Shown: positions 8,558 to 16,242, counted from the first letter of the stretch. The stretch: DNA of 64,000 nt from Changshengia sp963803165 (GCA_963803165.1 CAWDLK010000008.1:186001-250000); one strand, 5' to 3'. Notes: a model not told the origin generated them from the sequence alone. A program made the numbers and translations.

Positions 8558-8669
8558 GAGGGGCGCTGAGCGGCGAGGCCGCACAGAGGCGGCAGTGGCC
8601 ATGCCGCCGAGCACGAGGATGCCGACGCCGGTGCGCGTCGGACGCCCGAGCCGAGCGGAGCCGCCCCCT
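8558..8669. repeat. Structured intergenic element, copy A
   Basis: Lies between the convergent ends of fmt and sseB. The inner part has two hairpins: GGCGGCA-7nt-TGCCGCC (8588-8608) and CCGACGC-6nt-GCGTCGG (8622-8641), joined by GAGCACGAGGATG and followed by ACGCCCGAGCCGAGCGGAGC. A short outer stem GAGGGGCG/CGCCCC(C)TC (8558-8565 with 8662-8670) encloses them, and GCGGC-GAG-GCCGC (8570-8582) forms a small extra hairpin. The same order and linkers recur in copies B (9614-9727) and C (23010-23161) with compensating stem changes. It could be an RNA element, a terminator pair or a mobile repeat. Confidence 0.7.
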
Positions 8670-9056
8670 CTAGCCTGCCCGGGCGGCCGGGGGGAGCTGA
8701 TACTCCAACCGCGACCAGGGGTTGATGACGATGATGACGTTGGGGTGGACGTGCTCCATCAGGGCCCGCCCCTGGACCTGGAGGACGGAGAGGGTCTGCC
8801 AGTCGGGGTTGCGGGCCAGCGCCTCGCGCATGATCTCGGGCTGGGTGAAGACCGGGAGCATCACCCGCTCGACCCCCTGGGGATCATGGATGGTGAAGTG
8901 GAGGAGGTCCGACTCGTTGCCCTGCTGGGGGGTGGCCATGTGTCCGGCCGGCTGACCGAGGCAGTAGACGTCCGCCCTGGCCAGCTCACCGCGGACGACG
9001 TCGAGGGCTTCGGGGCTGTCGCCCTTCAACGCGATGACGACTTCCAGGGGCTCCAT
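8670..9056 (-). CDS. SseB-like protein
   Basis: A 128-residue protein resembling the SseB N-terminal domain: an alpha/beta fold with HMATPQQGNESDLLHFTIHDPQGVERVMLPVFTQPEIM, then a hydrophobic strand VHPNVIIVINPWSRLEYQLP. In this family the PVFT segment and the NP(W/G) end are the recurrent landmarks. Function is unsettled in most bacteria. The ATG at 9056 is preceded by GAGGAGG. It is divergent from smpB with 65 bp between starts and ends next to structured repeat copy A. Confidence 0.75.
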   Translation of the reverse strand: MEPLEVVIALKGDSPEALDVVRGELARADVYCLGQPAGHMATPQQGNESDLLHFTIHDPQGVERVMLPVFTQPEIMREALARNPDWQTLSVLQVQGRALMEHVHPNVIIVINPWSRLEYQLPPAARAG

Positions 9057-9121
9057 CCATGCCTCCTCGGTCCCGCATCGGGATCGGCGTGCGTTCGACG
9101 CGTCAGCATATAGCCTCAGCC

Positions 9122-9598
9122 ATGCCCCCGAATCCCCGGCCGGGTGACCCGGTCCTTGCCCGCAACCGCCAGGCCAGCCACGAGTACCACCTCCTGGACA
9201 CCCTGGAAGCCGGCATCCAGCTGACCGGCACCGAGGTCAAGGCGCTGCGCGCGGGCCGCGCCCACCTCCGCGAGGGCTACGTCCGGGTCGAGAACGGGGA
9301 GGCCTGGCTGATCCAGGTGAACATCGGCCAGTACGAGATGGGCAACCGCCAGAACCACGAGCCGGAGCGGCGCCGCCGCCTGCTGCTCCACCGCCGCGAG
9401 ATCCAGTACCTGGACGTCCAGGTGCGTCAGGGCGGGCTGACCCTGATCCCGCTGCGCCTCTACCTGAAGCACAACCGGGTCAAGTGCGAGATCGCCGTTG
9501 CCCGCGGCAAGAAGCTCTGGGACAAGCGCCAGGCGATCGCCGAGCGCGACGCTCGCCGCGACGTCGAGCGCGCCACCGCCCACGCCCTGCGCGGCTGA
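9122..9598 (+). CDS. smpB: SsrA-binding protein SmpB
   Basis: A 158-residue tmRNA partner that carries tmRNA to stalled ribosomes and mimics the anticodon arm. Family landmarks: ARNRQASHEYHLLDTLEAGIQLTGTEVKALRAG, INIGQYE-like HIxxY region, NHEPERRRRLLLHRREI, LTLIPLRLYLK and the C-terminal GKKLWDKRQAIAERDARRD tail that inserts in the decoding centre. ATG 9122 is the only start giving a normal N-terminus. It has no SD but a TATAGC box (9109-9114) 7 nt upstream. The tmRNA gene is 4.6 kb downstream. Confidence 0.96.
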   Translation: MPPNPRPGDPVLARNRQASHEYHLLDTLEAGIQLTGTEVKALRAGRAHLREGYVRVENGEAWLIQVNIGQYEMGNRQNHEPERRRRLLLHRREIQYLDVQVRQGGLTLIPLRLYLKHNRVKCEIAVARGKKLWDKRQAIAERDARRDVERATAHALRG

Positions 9599-9613
9599 GG
9601 CCCATAGGGCCGA

Positions 9614-9727
9614 CGGGGCACGTCGTCGCAGCGGAGGCTTGCGCAGGCGCGAGATGCAATCGCGCCGAGCACGAAGCGCGGACGGCGAAGCTGTCCGACG
9701 CTGGTCCCCCGAAGACGACGTGCCCCG
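9614..9727. repeat. Structured intergenic element, copy B (most complete)
   Basis: Lies between convergent smpB and hflX. A perfect 14-bp outer stem (9614-9627 with 9714-9727; CGGGGCACGTCGTC) closes a multibranch structure. Inside are GGCGCGA-7nt-TCGCGCC (9646-9666) and CGGACGG-5nt-CTGTCCG (9679-9697), joined by GAGCACGAAG. The first hairpin keeps the position, 7-bp length and 7-nt loop of copies A and C, but its stem differs at paired positions, which indicates selection on pairing. Confidence 0.75.
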
Positions 9728-9768
9728 CCGGCCCGCCGTGTGGCCCCGTGCCCTGCCGCCGGCACTCC

Positions 9769-10992
9769 TCAGCTGGCGGCCCGGCCCTCCTCGGCGTCGG
9801 CCGCAGTCTCGATCGGGGCGGCGAGCGGCCGGTTGGCCCGGGTCTCGGGCACCGCCCGGCCGGCCAGGGCGTCGAGAGCGGTGCGGAGCTCGCGCAGGCC
9901 GGCCCCGGTCTTGGCCGAGATCCGGAGCGCGCGGCAGCCGGCGGCCGCCTCGAGTCGGGTCACCGCGTCCTCCAGGGCCTCGCCGGCGAGGCGGTCGACC
10001 TTGCTGGCGACGAGGAGGGTGGGCTGGTCGCACTCCATCTCGGCGAGCGTCTCGAGCACGGTGCGCAGCTGTGCCTCGCACTCCGGGTGACCGGCGTCCA
10101 CCACCAGGACGAGCAGGTGGGCCTGGCGGACCTCCTCCAGGGTGGCGGCGAACGCCTCGACCAGCTCGGTGGGCAGCGCCTGGATGAATCCGACCGTGTC
10201 AGTGAGGATGACCCTGCGCCCCGAGCTGAGGTTGAGGAGGCGCGAGGTGGGGTCGAGGGTGGCGAAGAGGAGGTTGTCGGCGAGCACCTCGGAGTTGGTG
10301 AGCCGGTTGAGGAGCGTCGACTTGCCGGCGTTGGTGTAGCCGACCAGGGCGCAGGAGGCGAGCGGGACGTCGCTCCGCGCCTGGCGGCGGGTCCGCCGCT
10401 GGCGCTCCAGCAGCTCGAGCCGGCGGCGCAGCTTGCCGATCCGCTGCCGGATCAGCCGCCGGTCCACCTCGATCTGGGTCTCTCCCGGGCCGCCCCGAAG
10501 GCCCACGCCGCCCCGCTGCCGCTCCAGGTGGGTCCACCCGCCGGCGAGACGGGGGAGGAGATGCTCCAATTGGGCCATCTCCACCTGGATCTTCCCCTCC
10601 GCGGTCACCGCGCGCCGGGCGAAGATGGCGAGGATCACCTCGGTCCGGTCGAGCACCGGGACCTCCCACGCCTCCTCCAGGTTGCGCTGCTGGCGCGGGC
10701 TCAGCGGGTCGTTGACCAGCACCGCCGGGCCGCCCAGCTCGGCGACCCGGGCTCTGAGCGCCTCCACCGCCCCGCTCCGGAAGTACGTCGCCGGGTGGGG
10801 TTCGTGCACCGGGATCGAGCTGCGCTCGACCACCGTGCAGCCGAGCGTGCGGGCGAGCTCCTCCATCTCGTCGAGCTGGATCTCGGCGCGCTCCCGGCCG
10901 TTGCGCCCGGAGAAGGAGCCGATGACGGCGACGTCGTGGAGCTTCTGGCCGATGCCGGGATCTGCGCCGGAGCGCGTGAGGGCGGTGGGCAT
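9769..10992 (-). CDS. hflX: Ribosome-associated GTPase HflX
   Basis: A 407-residue HflX, a GTPase that splits or rescues 70S ribosomes under stress. The N-terminal HflX domain carries the conserved GAVEALRARV...VLVNDPLSPRQQRNLEEAWEVPVLDRTEVILAIFARRA and GGVGLRGGPGETQIEVDRR segments. The G domain has G1 GYTNAGKST, DPTSR, G3 DTVGFI and a G4 reading ASKVD. ATG 10992 is preceded by GGAG. Divergent from mgsA. Confidence 0.94.
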   Translation of the reverse strand: MPTALTRSGADPGIGQKLHDVAVIGSFSGRNGRERAEIQLDEMEELARTLGCTVVERSSIPVHEPHPATYFRSGAVEALRARVAELGGPAVLVNDPLSPRQQRNLEEAWEVPVLDRTEVILAIFARRAVTAEGKIQVEMAQLEHLLPRLAGGWTHLERQRGGVGLRGGPGETQIEVDRRLIRQRIGKLRRRLELLERQRRTRRQARSDVPLASCALVGYTNAGKSTLLNRLTNSEVLADNLLFATLDPTSRLLNLSSGRRVILTDTVGFIQALPTELVEAFAATLEEVRQAHLLVLVVDAGHPECEAQLRTVLETLAEMECDQPTLLVASKVDRLAGEALEDAVTRLEAAAGCRALRISAKTGAGLRELRTALDALAGRAVPETRANRPLAAPIETAADAEEGRAAS

Positions 10993-11114
10993 CCGCTCCA
11001 AGCGTACCCCAGAGCGGTGACGGGCCAGGGGGTGGGTCCGCCTTCCGGCGAGGCATGATTGCCGGAGAGAGCGACCGTGCGACGCGGCCGCGGCGAACGG
11101 CAACGGGAGAGACC

Positions 11115-11591
11115 ATGACCGGTGAGCTGACGACGACCGGTGCGGCCAAGGGCACCGCGGAGCGGGAGACCAGGCGCAAGCCACGGCTCGCCCTGATCGC
11201 CCATGACGGCAAGAAGGCGGACATGATCGCCTTCGCCACGTTCAACCGCGGCACCCTCCAGCGCTGCCGCCTGGTCGCCACCGCGACCACCGGGCGTCTC
11301 CTCCGGGAGAAGGTCGGGCTCAATGTGGAGGTGCTGCAGTCGGGCCCCGTCGGCGGTGACGTCCAGATCGCCAACCGGGTGGTCGACGGCAAGATCGACG
11401 CCGTCGTGTTCCTCGTCGACCCCCTCGACAAGCATCCCCATGATCCGGACATCCAGACCCTGCTCCGGATCTGCAATGTCCACGACGTCCCCCTGGCGAC
11501 CAACATCGCGACCGCGGACATGGTGATCAGCTCGCGGCTGCTCTGGGTGACTCCCGTGATGACGCCGGGGGCGGAGGTCGTCCCGGTCTGA
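11115..11591 (+). CDS. mgsA: Methylglyoxal synthase
   Basis: A 158-residue enzyme that converts dihydroxyacetone phosphate to methylglyoxal, bypassing lower glycolysis when phosphate is limiting. The diagnostic segments are LIAHDGKKADM, TGRLL, SGPVGGDVQIA (phosphate site with catalytic Asp nearby) and the very conserved FLVDPLDKHPHDPDIQTLLRICNVHDVPLATNIATAD. ATG 11115 follows GGGAGAGACC. The N-terminal 30 residues are a variable basic extension. Divergent from hflX, convergent with the ArsR gene. Confidence 0.94.
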   Translation: MTGELTTTGAAKGTAERETRRKPRLALIAHDGKKADMIAFATFNRGTLQRCRLVATATTGRLLREKVGLNVEVLQSGPVGGDVQIANRVVDGKIDAVVFLVDPLDKHPHDPDIQTLLRICNVHDVPLATNIATADMVISSRLLWVTPVMTPGAEVVPV

Positions 11592-11620
11592 GGTCCCCGA
11601 GGCGGGCCCGCCGGCCGGGG

Positions 11621-12025
11621 TCAGTCGGTGGCGGGCTCGGGGTCGGGAGCGCTGAGCACGGCGTCGAGGAGCCCGGGGTATCGGCGCTCCATGCCTCCGC
11701 GGTCGAGGCTGACCATCCTGCGGGTCCCGTCCACGCGCTTGACCACGATCCCGGCCGCCTGGAGGACGTGGAGGTGGTGGGTCAGGGTGGACTTGGTGAT
11801 CGGCAGGCCGAGCCAGCCGCAGGGGCACTCCACACCGGAGGCGAGGCGGCGGACGATGGCCATCCGCATCGGGTCGGCGAGGGCCTCCAGGACCCCGACG
11901 ACGCCGGGATGCAGGTGGGGGAGGGCGTGAGCCTCTCCCTCCGGGGCGATCTCCGCGGGGTCGTGGCCGGCGATCGCGCGGCCGTCGGCCGCGGCGATCT
12001 GGTCGGGCGATAGTTTGACAGTCAT
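11621..12025 (-). CDS. ArsR-family transcriptional regulator
   Basis: A 134-residue winged-helix repressor. The DNA-binding core is VLEALADPMRMAIVRRLASG...LPITKSTLTHHLHVLQAAGIVVKRVDGTRRMVSL. The usual metal-site ELCVCDL is replaced by ECPCGWLG, so the CxC pair survives in altered form and the ligand could be a metal, a thiol signal or none. ATG 12025 has GGAGG five bases upstream. It is divergent from an exporter gene 60 bp away. The exporter's -35 lies inside this gene's first codons and its -10 overlaps this gene's SD region, so it very likely represses the exporter and itself. Confidence 0.85.
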   Translation of the reverse strand: MTVKLSPDQIAAADGRAIAGHDPAEIAPEGEAHALPHLHPGVVGVLEALADPMRMAIVRRLASGVECPCGWLGLPITKSTLTHHLHVLQAAGIVVKRVDGTRRMVSLDRGGMERRYPGLLDAVLSAPDPEPATD

Positions 12026-12070
12026 CGAACCTCCATGGTACGATCCGCGTCGAACTTTAGCACCAAGTGG
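12015..12070 (+). promoter_or_regulatory. Exporter promoter and probable ArsR operator
   Basis: TTGACA (12015-12020), an 18-nt spacer and TACGAT (12039-12044) form a promoter for the MFS gene. Near the expected start point, ACTT-N8-AAGT (12054-12068, within AACTTTAGCACCAAGTGG) is an imperfect inverted repeat that could bind the divergently encoded ArsR protein. Confidence 0.6.
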
Positions 12071-12084
12071 TTCCGGGGAGCGAG

Positions 12085-13596
12085 ATGAGCGGGCAAACGG
12101 CGGGGGGAAACGTGACGACGACCGACCTTCGGCGCCGGGGGGCGCGGTTCCCCGCTGCCCCCGGGCTGGTGCTCCTCCTGGTCTGCCTGGGCCAGTTCAT
12201 GGTCATCCTCGACGTGTCGGTGGTCAACGTCGCCCTGCCGTCGATCCGCAACGACCTCGGCTTCTCCACCAGCGGCCTGCAGTGGGTGGTCAACGCCTAC
12301 GCGCTGACCTTCGCCGGCTTCCTCCTCCTCGGCGGTCGGGCCGCCGATCTCTTCGGCCGCCGGCGCCTGCTCCTCGCCGGTCTCGCCCTCTTCTCGATCG
12401 CGAGCCTCCTCGACGGGCTGGCCACCTCCCAGGTGGAGCTGGTCGTCGCCCGCGCCCTCCAGGGCTTCGGCGGCGCCGTGCTCACCCCGGCGACGCTCAC
12501 CATCCTGATCGCCACCTATCCCGAGGGCCGTGCCCGGGCCCGGGCGCTCGGCATCTGGAGCGCCGTGGCCGCCGCCGGAGGCGCCTCGGGGGCGCTGCTG
12601 GGCGGGATCATCACCCAGTTCCTCACCTGGCGGTGGGTGTTCTTCATCAACCTGCCGATCGGGATCGCGGTGCTGATCGCCGCCCGCCTCTTCGTCGCCG
12701 AGGGCGCCGGGGACGCGGCGGGACGCCGGCACATCGACATCGCCGGGGCGTTCACCGTCACGGCCGGTTTGGTGGCCGTCACCTGGGGCATCGTCCGCAG
12801 CCAGGCGGTGGGCTGGGGGTCGCCGGAGGTGCTGGTCGCCTTTGGCGCCGGCCTCGCTCTTCTCGCAGCCTTCGGCCTCATCGAGGCTCGGCTGGCTCGA
12901 GCGCCGCTGGTGCCGCTGCGGCTCTTCACCTCGCGGTCGATCACCGGAGCCAACCTGGTCGCCTTCGGGGTGGGGGCGGCGCTCTTCTCGGTCTGGTACT
13001 TCCAGTCCCTCTACCTGCAGGGGGTGCGCGGGATGACCCCGCTCAGCGCCGGCCTGACCTTCCTTCCCCAGACCCTCGCCATCGCGGTGGGCTCCCAGAT
13101 CAGCTCGCGGCTGATGCCCCGCTTCGGGGCGCGCCCCTTCCTGGTCGCCGGACCCGTGCTGATCGCCGCCGGCCTGCTCTGGCTGGCCCAGATCTCGGTC
13201 GGGCCGGCAATCTGGTCGTCGGTGCTCCTCCCCGGGGCCCTGCTCACCCTCGGGGCCGGGCTGGCCTTCCCCGCCATCACGGTGGCGGCGACCTCGGGCG
13301 TGCCCCGGTCGGAGTCCGGGCTCGCCAGCGGGGTGGTCAACACCAGCCGCCAGGTGGGCGGGTCGCTCGGCCTTGCGGGCCTGGCAACCCTCGCCGCCGA
13401 CCATGCCGCCGCCCTCACCCAGGTCGGACACTCCGCCCCGGTCGCGTTGACCGGCGGCTTCGGGCTGGGGTTTGCCGGTGGGGCGGCGATCGCCCTCGCC
13501 GCGGGGCTCTCCGGGCTGCTCGTGCCGGGCCGCACGCGCCGTGCCGCGCCGGGGCGGCGGACGCTCGCGCCCGAGCCGGAGGAGGCCGCCGCGTAG
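12085..13596 (+). CDS. MFS exporter, DHA2 (EmrB/QacA) type
   Basis: A 503-residue, about 14-helix major facilitator transporter of the drug:H+ antiporter-2 group. Motif D1 LDVSVVNVALPSIRNDL is followed by motif A (GGRAADLFGRRR), motif B (ARALQGFGGAVLTPATLTIL) and motif C (GIWSAVAAAGGASGALLGGIITQFLTWRWVFFINLPIG). The C-terminus is a basic/Glu-rich cytoplasmic tail. ATG 12085 has GGGGAG upstream. Probably exports a toxic compound under control of the divergent ArsR regulator; the substrate cannot be deduced. Confidence 0.9.
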   Translation: MSGQTAGGNVTTTDLRRRGARFPAAPGLVLLLVCLGQFMVILDVSVVNVALPSIRNDLGFSTSGLQWVVNAYALTFAGFLLLGGRAADLFGRRRLLLAGLALFSIASLLDGLATSQVELVVARALQGFGGAVLTPATLTILIATYPEGRARARALGIWSAVAAAGGASGALLGGIITQFLTWRWVFFINLPIGIAVLIAARLFVAEGAGDAAGRRHIDIAGAFTVTAGLVAVTWGIVRSQAVGWGSPEVLVAFGAGLALLAAFGLIEARLARAPLVPLRLFTSRSITGANLVAFGVGAALFSVWYFQSLYLQGVRGMTPLSAGLTFLPQTLAIAVGSQISSRLMPRFGARPFLVAGPVLIAAGLLWLAQISVGPAIWSSVLLPGALLTLGAGLAFPAITVAATSGVPRSESGLASGVVNTSRQVGGSLGLAGLATLAADHAAALTQVGHSAPVALTGGFGLGFAGGAAIALAAGLSGLLVPGRTRRAAPGRRTLAPEPEEAAA

Positions 13597-13689
13597 GGCG
13601 GACGCAGGCCTCCGGCTGTCCCGTCAGCTTGGAATGCGGGGCATGGCAACCGGCGTGCTCCGGGGCTCACGGTACGAACATCTGTGTGG

Positions 13690-13695
13690 TAAAAT
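13690..13695 (+). promoter_or_regulatory. Extended -10 (TGG-TAAAAT), leaderless type
   Basis: TAAAAT preceded by TGG lies exactly 6 nt before the GTG start (13702) of the HNH gene, so transcription would begin at the start codon. Confidence 0.6.
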
Positions 13696-13701
13696 GAACC
13701 G

Positions 13702-14418
13702 GTGGAGGGCCGGATCTGCGTCCAGTGCAGCCGGCACTTCGTGCCGTCGAGCGGCCATCTGCGCTGCCCCTCCTGCCGTTTGAAGGGGGTCTGCGCGTGC
13801 GGCGGGCCGAAGCGCGTCAAGTCCGCGGTCTGCCGCAGATGTCGTTCGGTTGCGGGGGACTGCAACGGCAACTGGAAAGGCGGGCGCACCTATCACAAGC
13901 GCGGCTACACGATGCTGCGCATCCCCGTCCACCCACGCGCGGGAAGAGGGATGTATGTCTTCGAGCACATCCTGGTCATGGAAGCCGTCCTGGGTCGCTA
14001 TATCCTCCCTGACGAGACCGTCCACCACCTCAACGGCGTGCGCGATGACAATCGCCCGGAGAACCTCGAGCTCTGGACCCGCCCGCAGCCCTCGGGGGTC
14101 CGGGCAGGCGACGTGCTGGCCTGGGCGCACGAGATCATCCGCCGCTACGAACCGCCGGATGCGTTAGAAGTGAATGAAGCACTTGGAGGCGGCGGGGATC
14201 GAACCCGCGTCCGAAACCAGGTTCCGTGCGACCTCTACGAGCGTAGTCCCGGTATTGATCTCATCCCCGCCGCGCCCTGGGACCGGGCTCGTCGGCGACC
14301 AGTCACGGTGCACGTCCCGACCGGCGCCGTGACGCCGCCGGCCGGCGAGACCGCTCACATTAGCGTCGGGTCACACTCCCGCAGCCGAGGAGGATGTCGA
14401 CGTCAGGCCGTAGCCTGA
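13702..14418 (+). CDS. HNH endonuclease reading into the 3' end of ssrA
   Basis: The N-terminal ~155 residues (to about 14165) look like a genuine HNH protein: zinc-type CVQCSRHF...CPSC...CACGGPKRVKSAVCRRC, then WKGGRTYHKRGY, YVFEHILVMEAVLGRYILPDETVHHLNGVRDDNRPENLELWTRPQP, in which EH, HH and N-x3-N-x3-L form the HNH core. No stop follows, and the frame continues to 14418, antisense to the 3' part of the tmRNA gene; those last ~80 residues have no family character. Base use is less GC-rich than neighbours. Such genes often travel with mobile DNA, and ssrA 3' ends are common integration sites. Confidence 0.75.
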   Translation: MEGRICVQCSRHFVPSSGHLRCPSCRLKGVCACGGPKRVKSAVCRRCRSVAGDCNGNWKGGRTYHKRGYTMLRIPVHPRAGRGMYVFEHILVMEAVLGRYILPDETVHHLNGVRDDNRPENLELWTRPQPSGVRAGDVLAWAHEIIRRYEPPDALEVNEALGGGGDRTRVRNQVPCDLYERSPGIDLIPAAPWDRARRRPVTVHVPTGAVTPPAGETAHISVGSHSRSRGGCRRQAVA

Positions 14419-14562
14419 GATCTGTAGCTGTCTCTACCGCTTAGGCGGCGAGGGCAAGCTGTGGTGCGTTGTTGTTCGCACTTATATCTTTCCCGGTTTT
14501 ACGAGCCCGGGGCTCGGCTCGCCATCACACGACCCATGATCCCGTCGAAGCCATACGCCCCC
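14184..14562 (-). ncRNA. ssrA: Transfer-messenger RNA (tmRNA)
   Basis: One-piece tmRNA, 379 nt. The 5' end GGGGGCG-TATGGCTTCGACGGG (from 14562 downward) pairs with the 3' CGCCTCC (14191-14185) as the acceptor stem, with discriminator A at 14184. The T arm is GCGGG-TTCGATC-CCCGC. The tag reading frame is 14479-14441 (resume codon GCG), encoding ANNNAPQLALAA then TAA, a standard proteolysis tag ending in LAA. The CCA end is not encoded (AGT follows). SmpB is encoded at 9122. ClpP (21447) and ClpX/ClpC-type partners would degrade tagged proteins. Confidence 0.96.
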
Positions 14563-14583
14563 ATGTGCGCGTCATCAGCCCTC

Positions 14584-14622
14584 CGTGCGGGGCTGTCCCC
14601 TCCATGATGACAGCCCCGCACG
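14584..14622 (-). terminator. 14-bp inverted repeat between the DUF1003 gene and ssrA
   Basis: CGTGCGGGGCTGTC (14584-14597) pairs perfectly with 14609-14622 across an 11-nt loop. It lies downstream of the DUF1003 gene and just before ssrA, so it may separate their transcription. There is no T run. Confidence 0.6.
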
Positions 14623-14707
14623 CGGGGATGGCCGCCCGCCCGACGTCCAGCCTGAGCCGTCCTGGCCCCCACGTTCGGGACGTCCTCACCGAGACCGCGG
14701 GGCAGCG

Positions 14708-15154
14708 CTAGGTGGTGGCTCCCAGCTTCTGCACCAGAGCGGTGAGCGCCTTGTCCTGCTCCTCCAGGTGGGCCTGGATCTGCATCGCCTCGTGGAGCAC
14801 CGCCTCGGCGTCGGCGTAGGTGTCCTGCGCCCGCTTGTCGCTGGCCGCCGACTGGATGTTGGTGCCCACGATGATGATCGAGAGCAGGACCAGCTGCAGG
14901 AAGGTCTGGGCGATCCAGGCGACCGGGCCCTCTCCACCCTTGGCCAGCGCTGCCGGGAGGCCCAGGAGGGCGAGGATGCAGAACAGCCAGGCGCAGGTCA
15001 TGCTGCCCACCCCGAGGGTGATCTTCACCGCCAGCCAGCTGTTGACCCGGGTGTACAGGTTGCCGTGGGGCAGCTGGTCGCGGGTCTTGGTGGGGTGCAC
15101 CCGGTGCTCGAGGATCGCCAGGGTGCGGGCGTGGGGCTTGTGCTCGAAGGCCAT
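14708..15154 (-). CDS. DUF1003-like membrane protein
   Basis: A 148-residue protein with two membrane helices (SMTCAWLFCILALLGLPAAL and QTFLQLVLLSIIIVGTNIQSA). The N-terminal YTRVNSWLAVKITLGVGS and the segment after helix 2, NIQSAASDKRAQDTYADAEAV, recall the DUF1003 pattern (Ixxxx...QNRQxxxDR). A C-terminal helix (LHEAMQIQAHLEEQDKALTALVQ) is coiled-coil-like. ATG 15154 lies 10 nt after GAGGAG; an in-frame ATG at 15172 is possible. Function of the family is unknown. Confidence 0.7.
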   Translation of the reverse strand: MAFEHKPHARTLAILEHRVHPTKTRDQLPHGNLYTRVNSWLAVKITLGVGSMTCAWLFCILALLGLPAALAKGGEGPVAWIAQTFLQLVLLSIIIVGTNIQSAASDKRAQDTYADAEAVLHEAMQIQAHLEEQDKALTALVQKLGATT

Positions 15155-15271
15155 GGTCTCGTGACTCCTCATCTCGGCAGCGGGGTGCGCGGGCCGCGCT
15201 CCGTGTGCCCCGACCGTTGGCGGCATGCTAGGCGATGGCCGGCGGCAGCGCACGGCCGGGCGCCGGCCGCG

Positions 15272-16144
15272 TCAGACGCCGGGCGGCGCGGCGGCGAGGG
15301 CCGCCAGCCGCTCCTTCGTGATCCGGATCGCATCGGGGTTGCTGTCCACGACGAGGTGACGCCGTCCCAACCGCTCCGCCGCGACCGCGGTGGTTCCCGA
15401 GCCGCCGAAGAAGTCGGCCACCAGGTCACCCGGGTGGCTCGAGGCCACGACGATCCGCTCCAGCAGGCGGAGCGGCTTCTGGGTCGGGTACCCGGTGCGC
15501 TCCCGTCCGCTGGTGGGGACGATCGTCATCCACCAGACGTCGGTGGGCAGCTTGCCCCGGGCCGCCTTCTCCGCGCCGACCAATCCCGGCGCCAGGTAGG
15601 GGACGCGGTCCACCGCCTCGCGGTTGAAGGTCCACGTCTCCGACCTCGCGTACCAGAGGATGTTGTCGTGCTTGCGGGCCCAGCGGTCGCGGGCACGGCC
15701 GCCGTAGTCGTAGGCCCAGATGATCTCGTTGAGGAAGCGCTCCGGCCCGAAGATCTCGTCGAGGAGCATCCGGACGTGGTGGACGGCGTGGTGGTCGAGG
15801 TGGACGTAGAGGGAGCCGCGCGACCCCAGCACGCGGTGCATCTCGGCGAGCCGCGGCGCCAGGAAGTCGAGGTACTCGGCCTGGTCCATGGTGTCCTGAT
15901 ACCGGAGCGAGGAGACCGTCTCCCAGCGATAGGTCCGGCCGCCGAAGCCGACCCGGGTACGGTCGCCGGTGCCGGTGCGGATCGAGTCGAGGCGGCGGCG
16001 CTGCCTCGTGCCGAAGGGCGGGTCGATGTAGATGAGGTCGACGCACCCGTCGGGCAGGGTGCGCAGCACCTCGAGGTTGTCGCCGAGGACCACCCCCTCG
16101 CGCCGCTCCCGGGGTACGAGTGTCGGCGGCTCGTCGGCGATCAC
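15272..16144 (-). CDS. Orphan site-specific DNA methyltransferase (beta class)
   Basis: A 290-residue amino-methyltransferase. Motif order is beta: catalytic IYIDPPFGT (about residue 40) comes first, a target-recognition region follows, and the AdoMet-binding FFGGSGTTAVAAERLGRRHLVVD is near the C-terminus after TGYPTQKPLRLLERIVVASS. The DPPF motif suits N6-adenine or N4-cytosine methylation. No restriction endonuclease is adjacent apart from the HNH gene 1.3 kb away, beyond ssrA. Start GTG 16144 is supported by TGT-GATACT ending 6 nt before it. May be regulatory, protective or a mobile-element remnant. Confidence 0.88.
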   Translation of the reverse strand: MIADEPPTLVPRERREGVVLGDNLEVLRTLPDGCVDLIYIDPPFGTRQRRRLDSIRTGTGDRTRVGFGGRTYRWETVSSLRYQDTMDQAEYLDFLAPRLAEMHRVLGSRGSLYVHLDHHAVHHVRMLLDEIFGPERFLNEIIWAYDYGGRARDRWARKHDNILWYARSETWTFNREAVDRVPYLAPGLVGAEKAARGKLPTDVWWMTIVPTSGRERTGYPTQKPLRLLERIVVASSHPGDLVADFFGGSGTTAVAAERLGRRHLVVDSNPDAIRITKERLAALAAAPPGV

Positions 16145-16150
16145 CCGGTG

Positions 16151-16156
16151 AGTATC
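16151..16156 (-). promoter_or_regulatory. Extended -10 (TGT-GATACT), leaderless type
   Basis: On the minus strand GATACT, preceded by TGT, ends 6 nt before the GTG of the DNA methyltransferase gene. Confidence 0.55.
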
Positions 16157-16212
16157 ACACCCGCCCTGGCGGCTCGATCCCTGGCGCCCGGGCCGCAGCC
16201 TCCGTGGGCTTT

Positions 16213-16242
16213 GGTTGACGTGGCAACCATTTGGGGTATACC
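16213..16242 (+). promoter_or_regulatory. Pirin promoter with inverted repeats
   Basis: TTGACG (16215-16220), 16 nt, TATACC (16237-16242). GGTTG-N6-CAACC (16213-16228) is a perfect inverted repeat covering the -35, and GGTATACC (16235-16242) is a palindrome on the -10. This is one of the few conventional -35/-10 promoters in the window and is likely bound by a regulator. Confidence 0.65.

Noticed and set aside
14419..14583. Extra HNH coding or second ORF beyond 14418
   Set aside because: This stretch is explained by the tmRNA 5' half and the tag frame on the minus strand.
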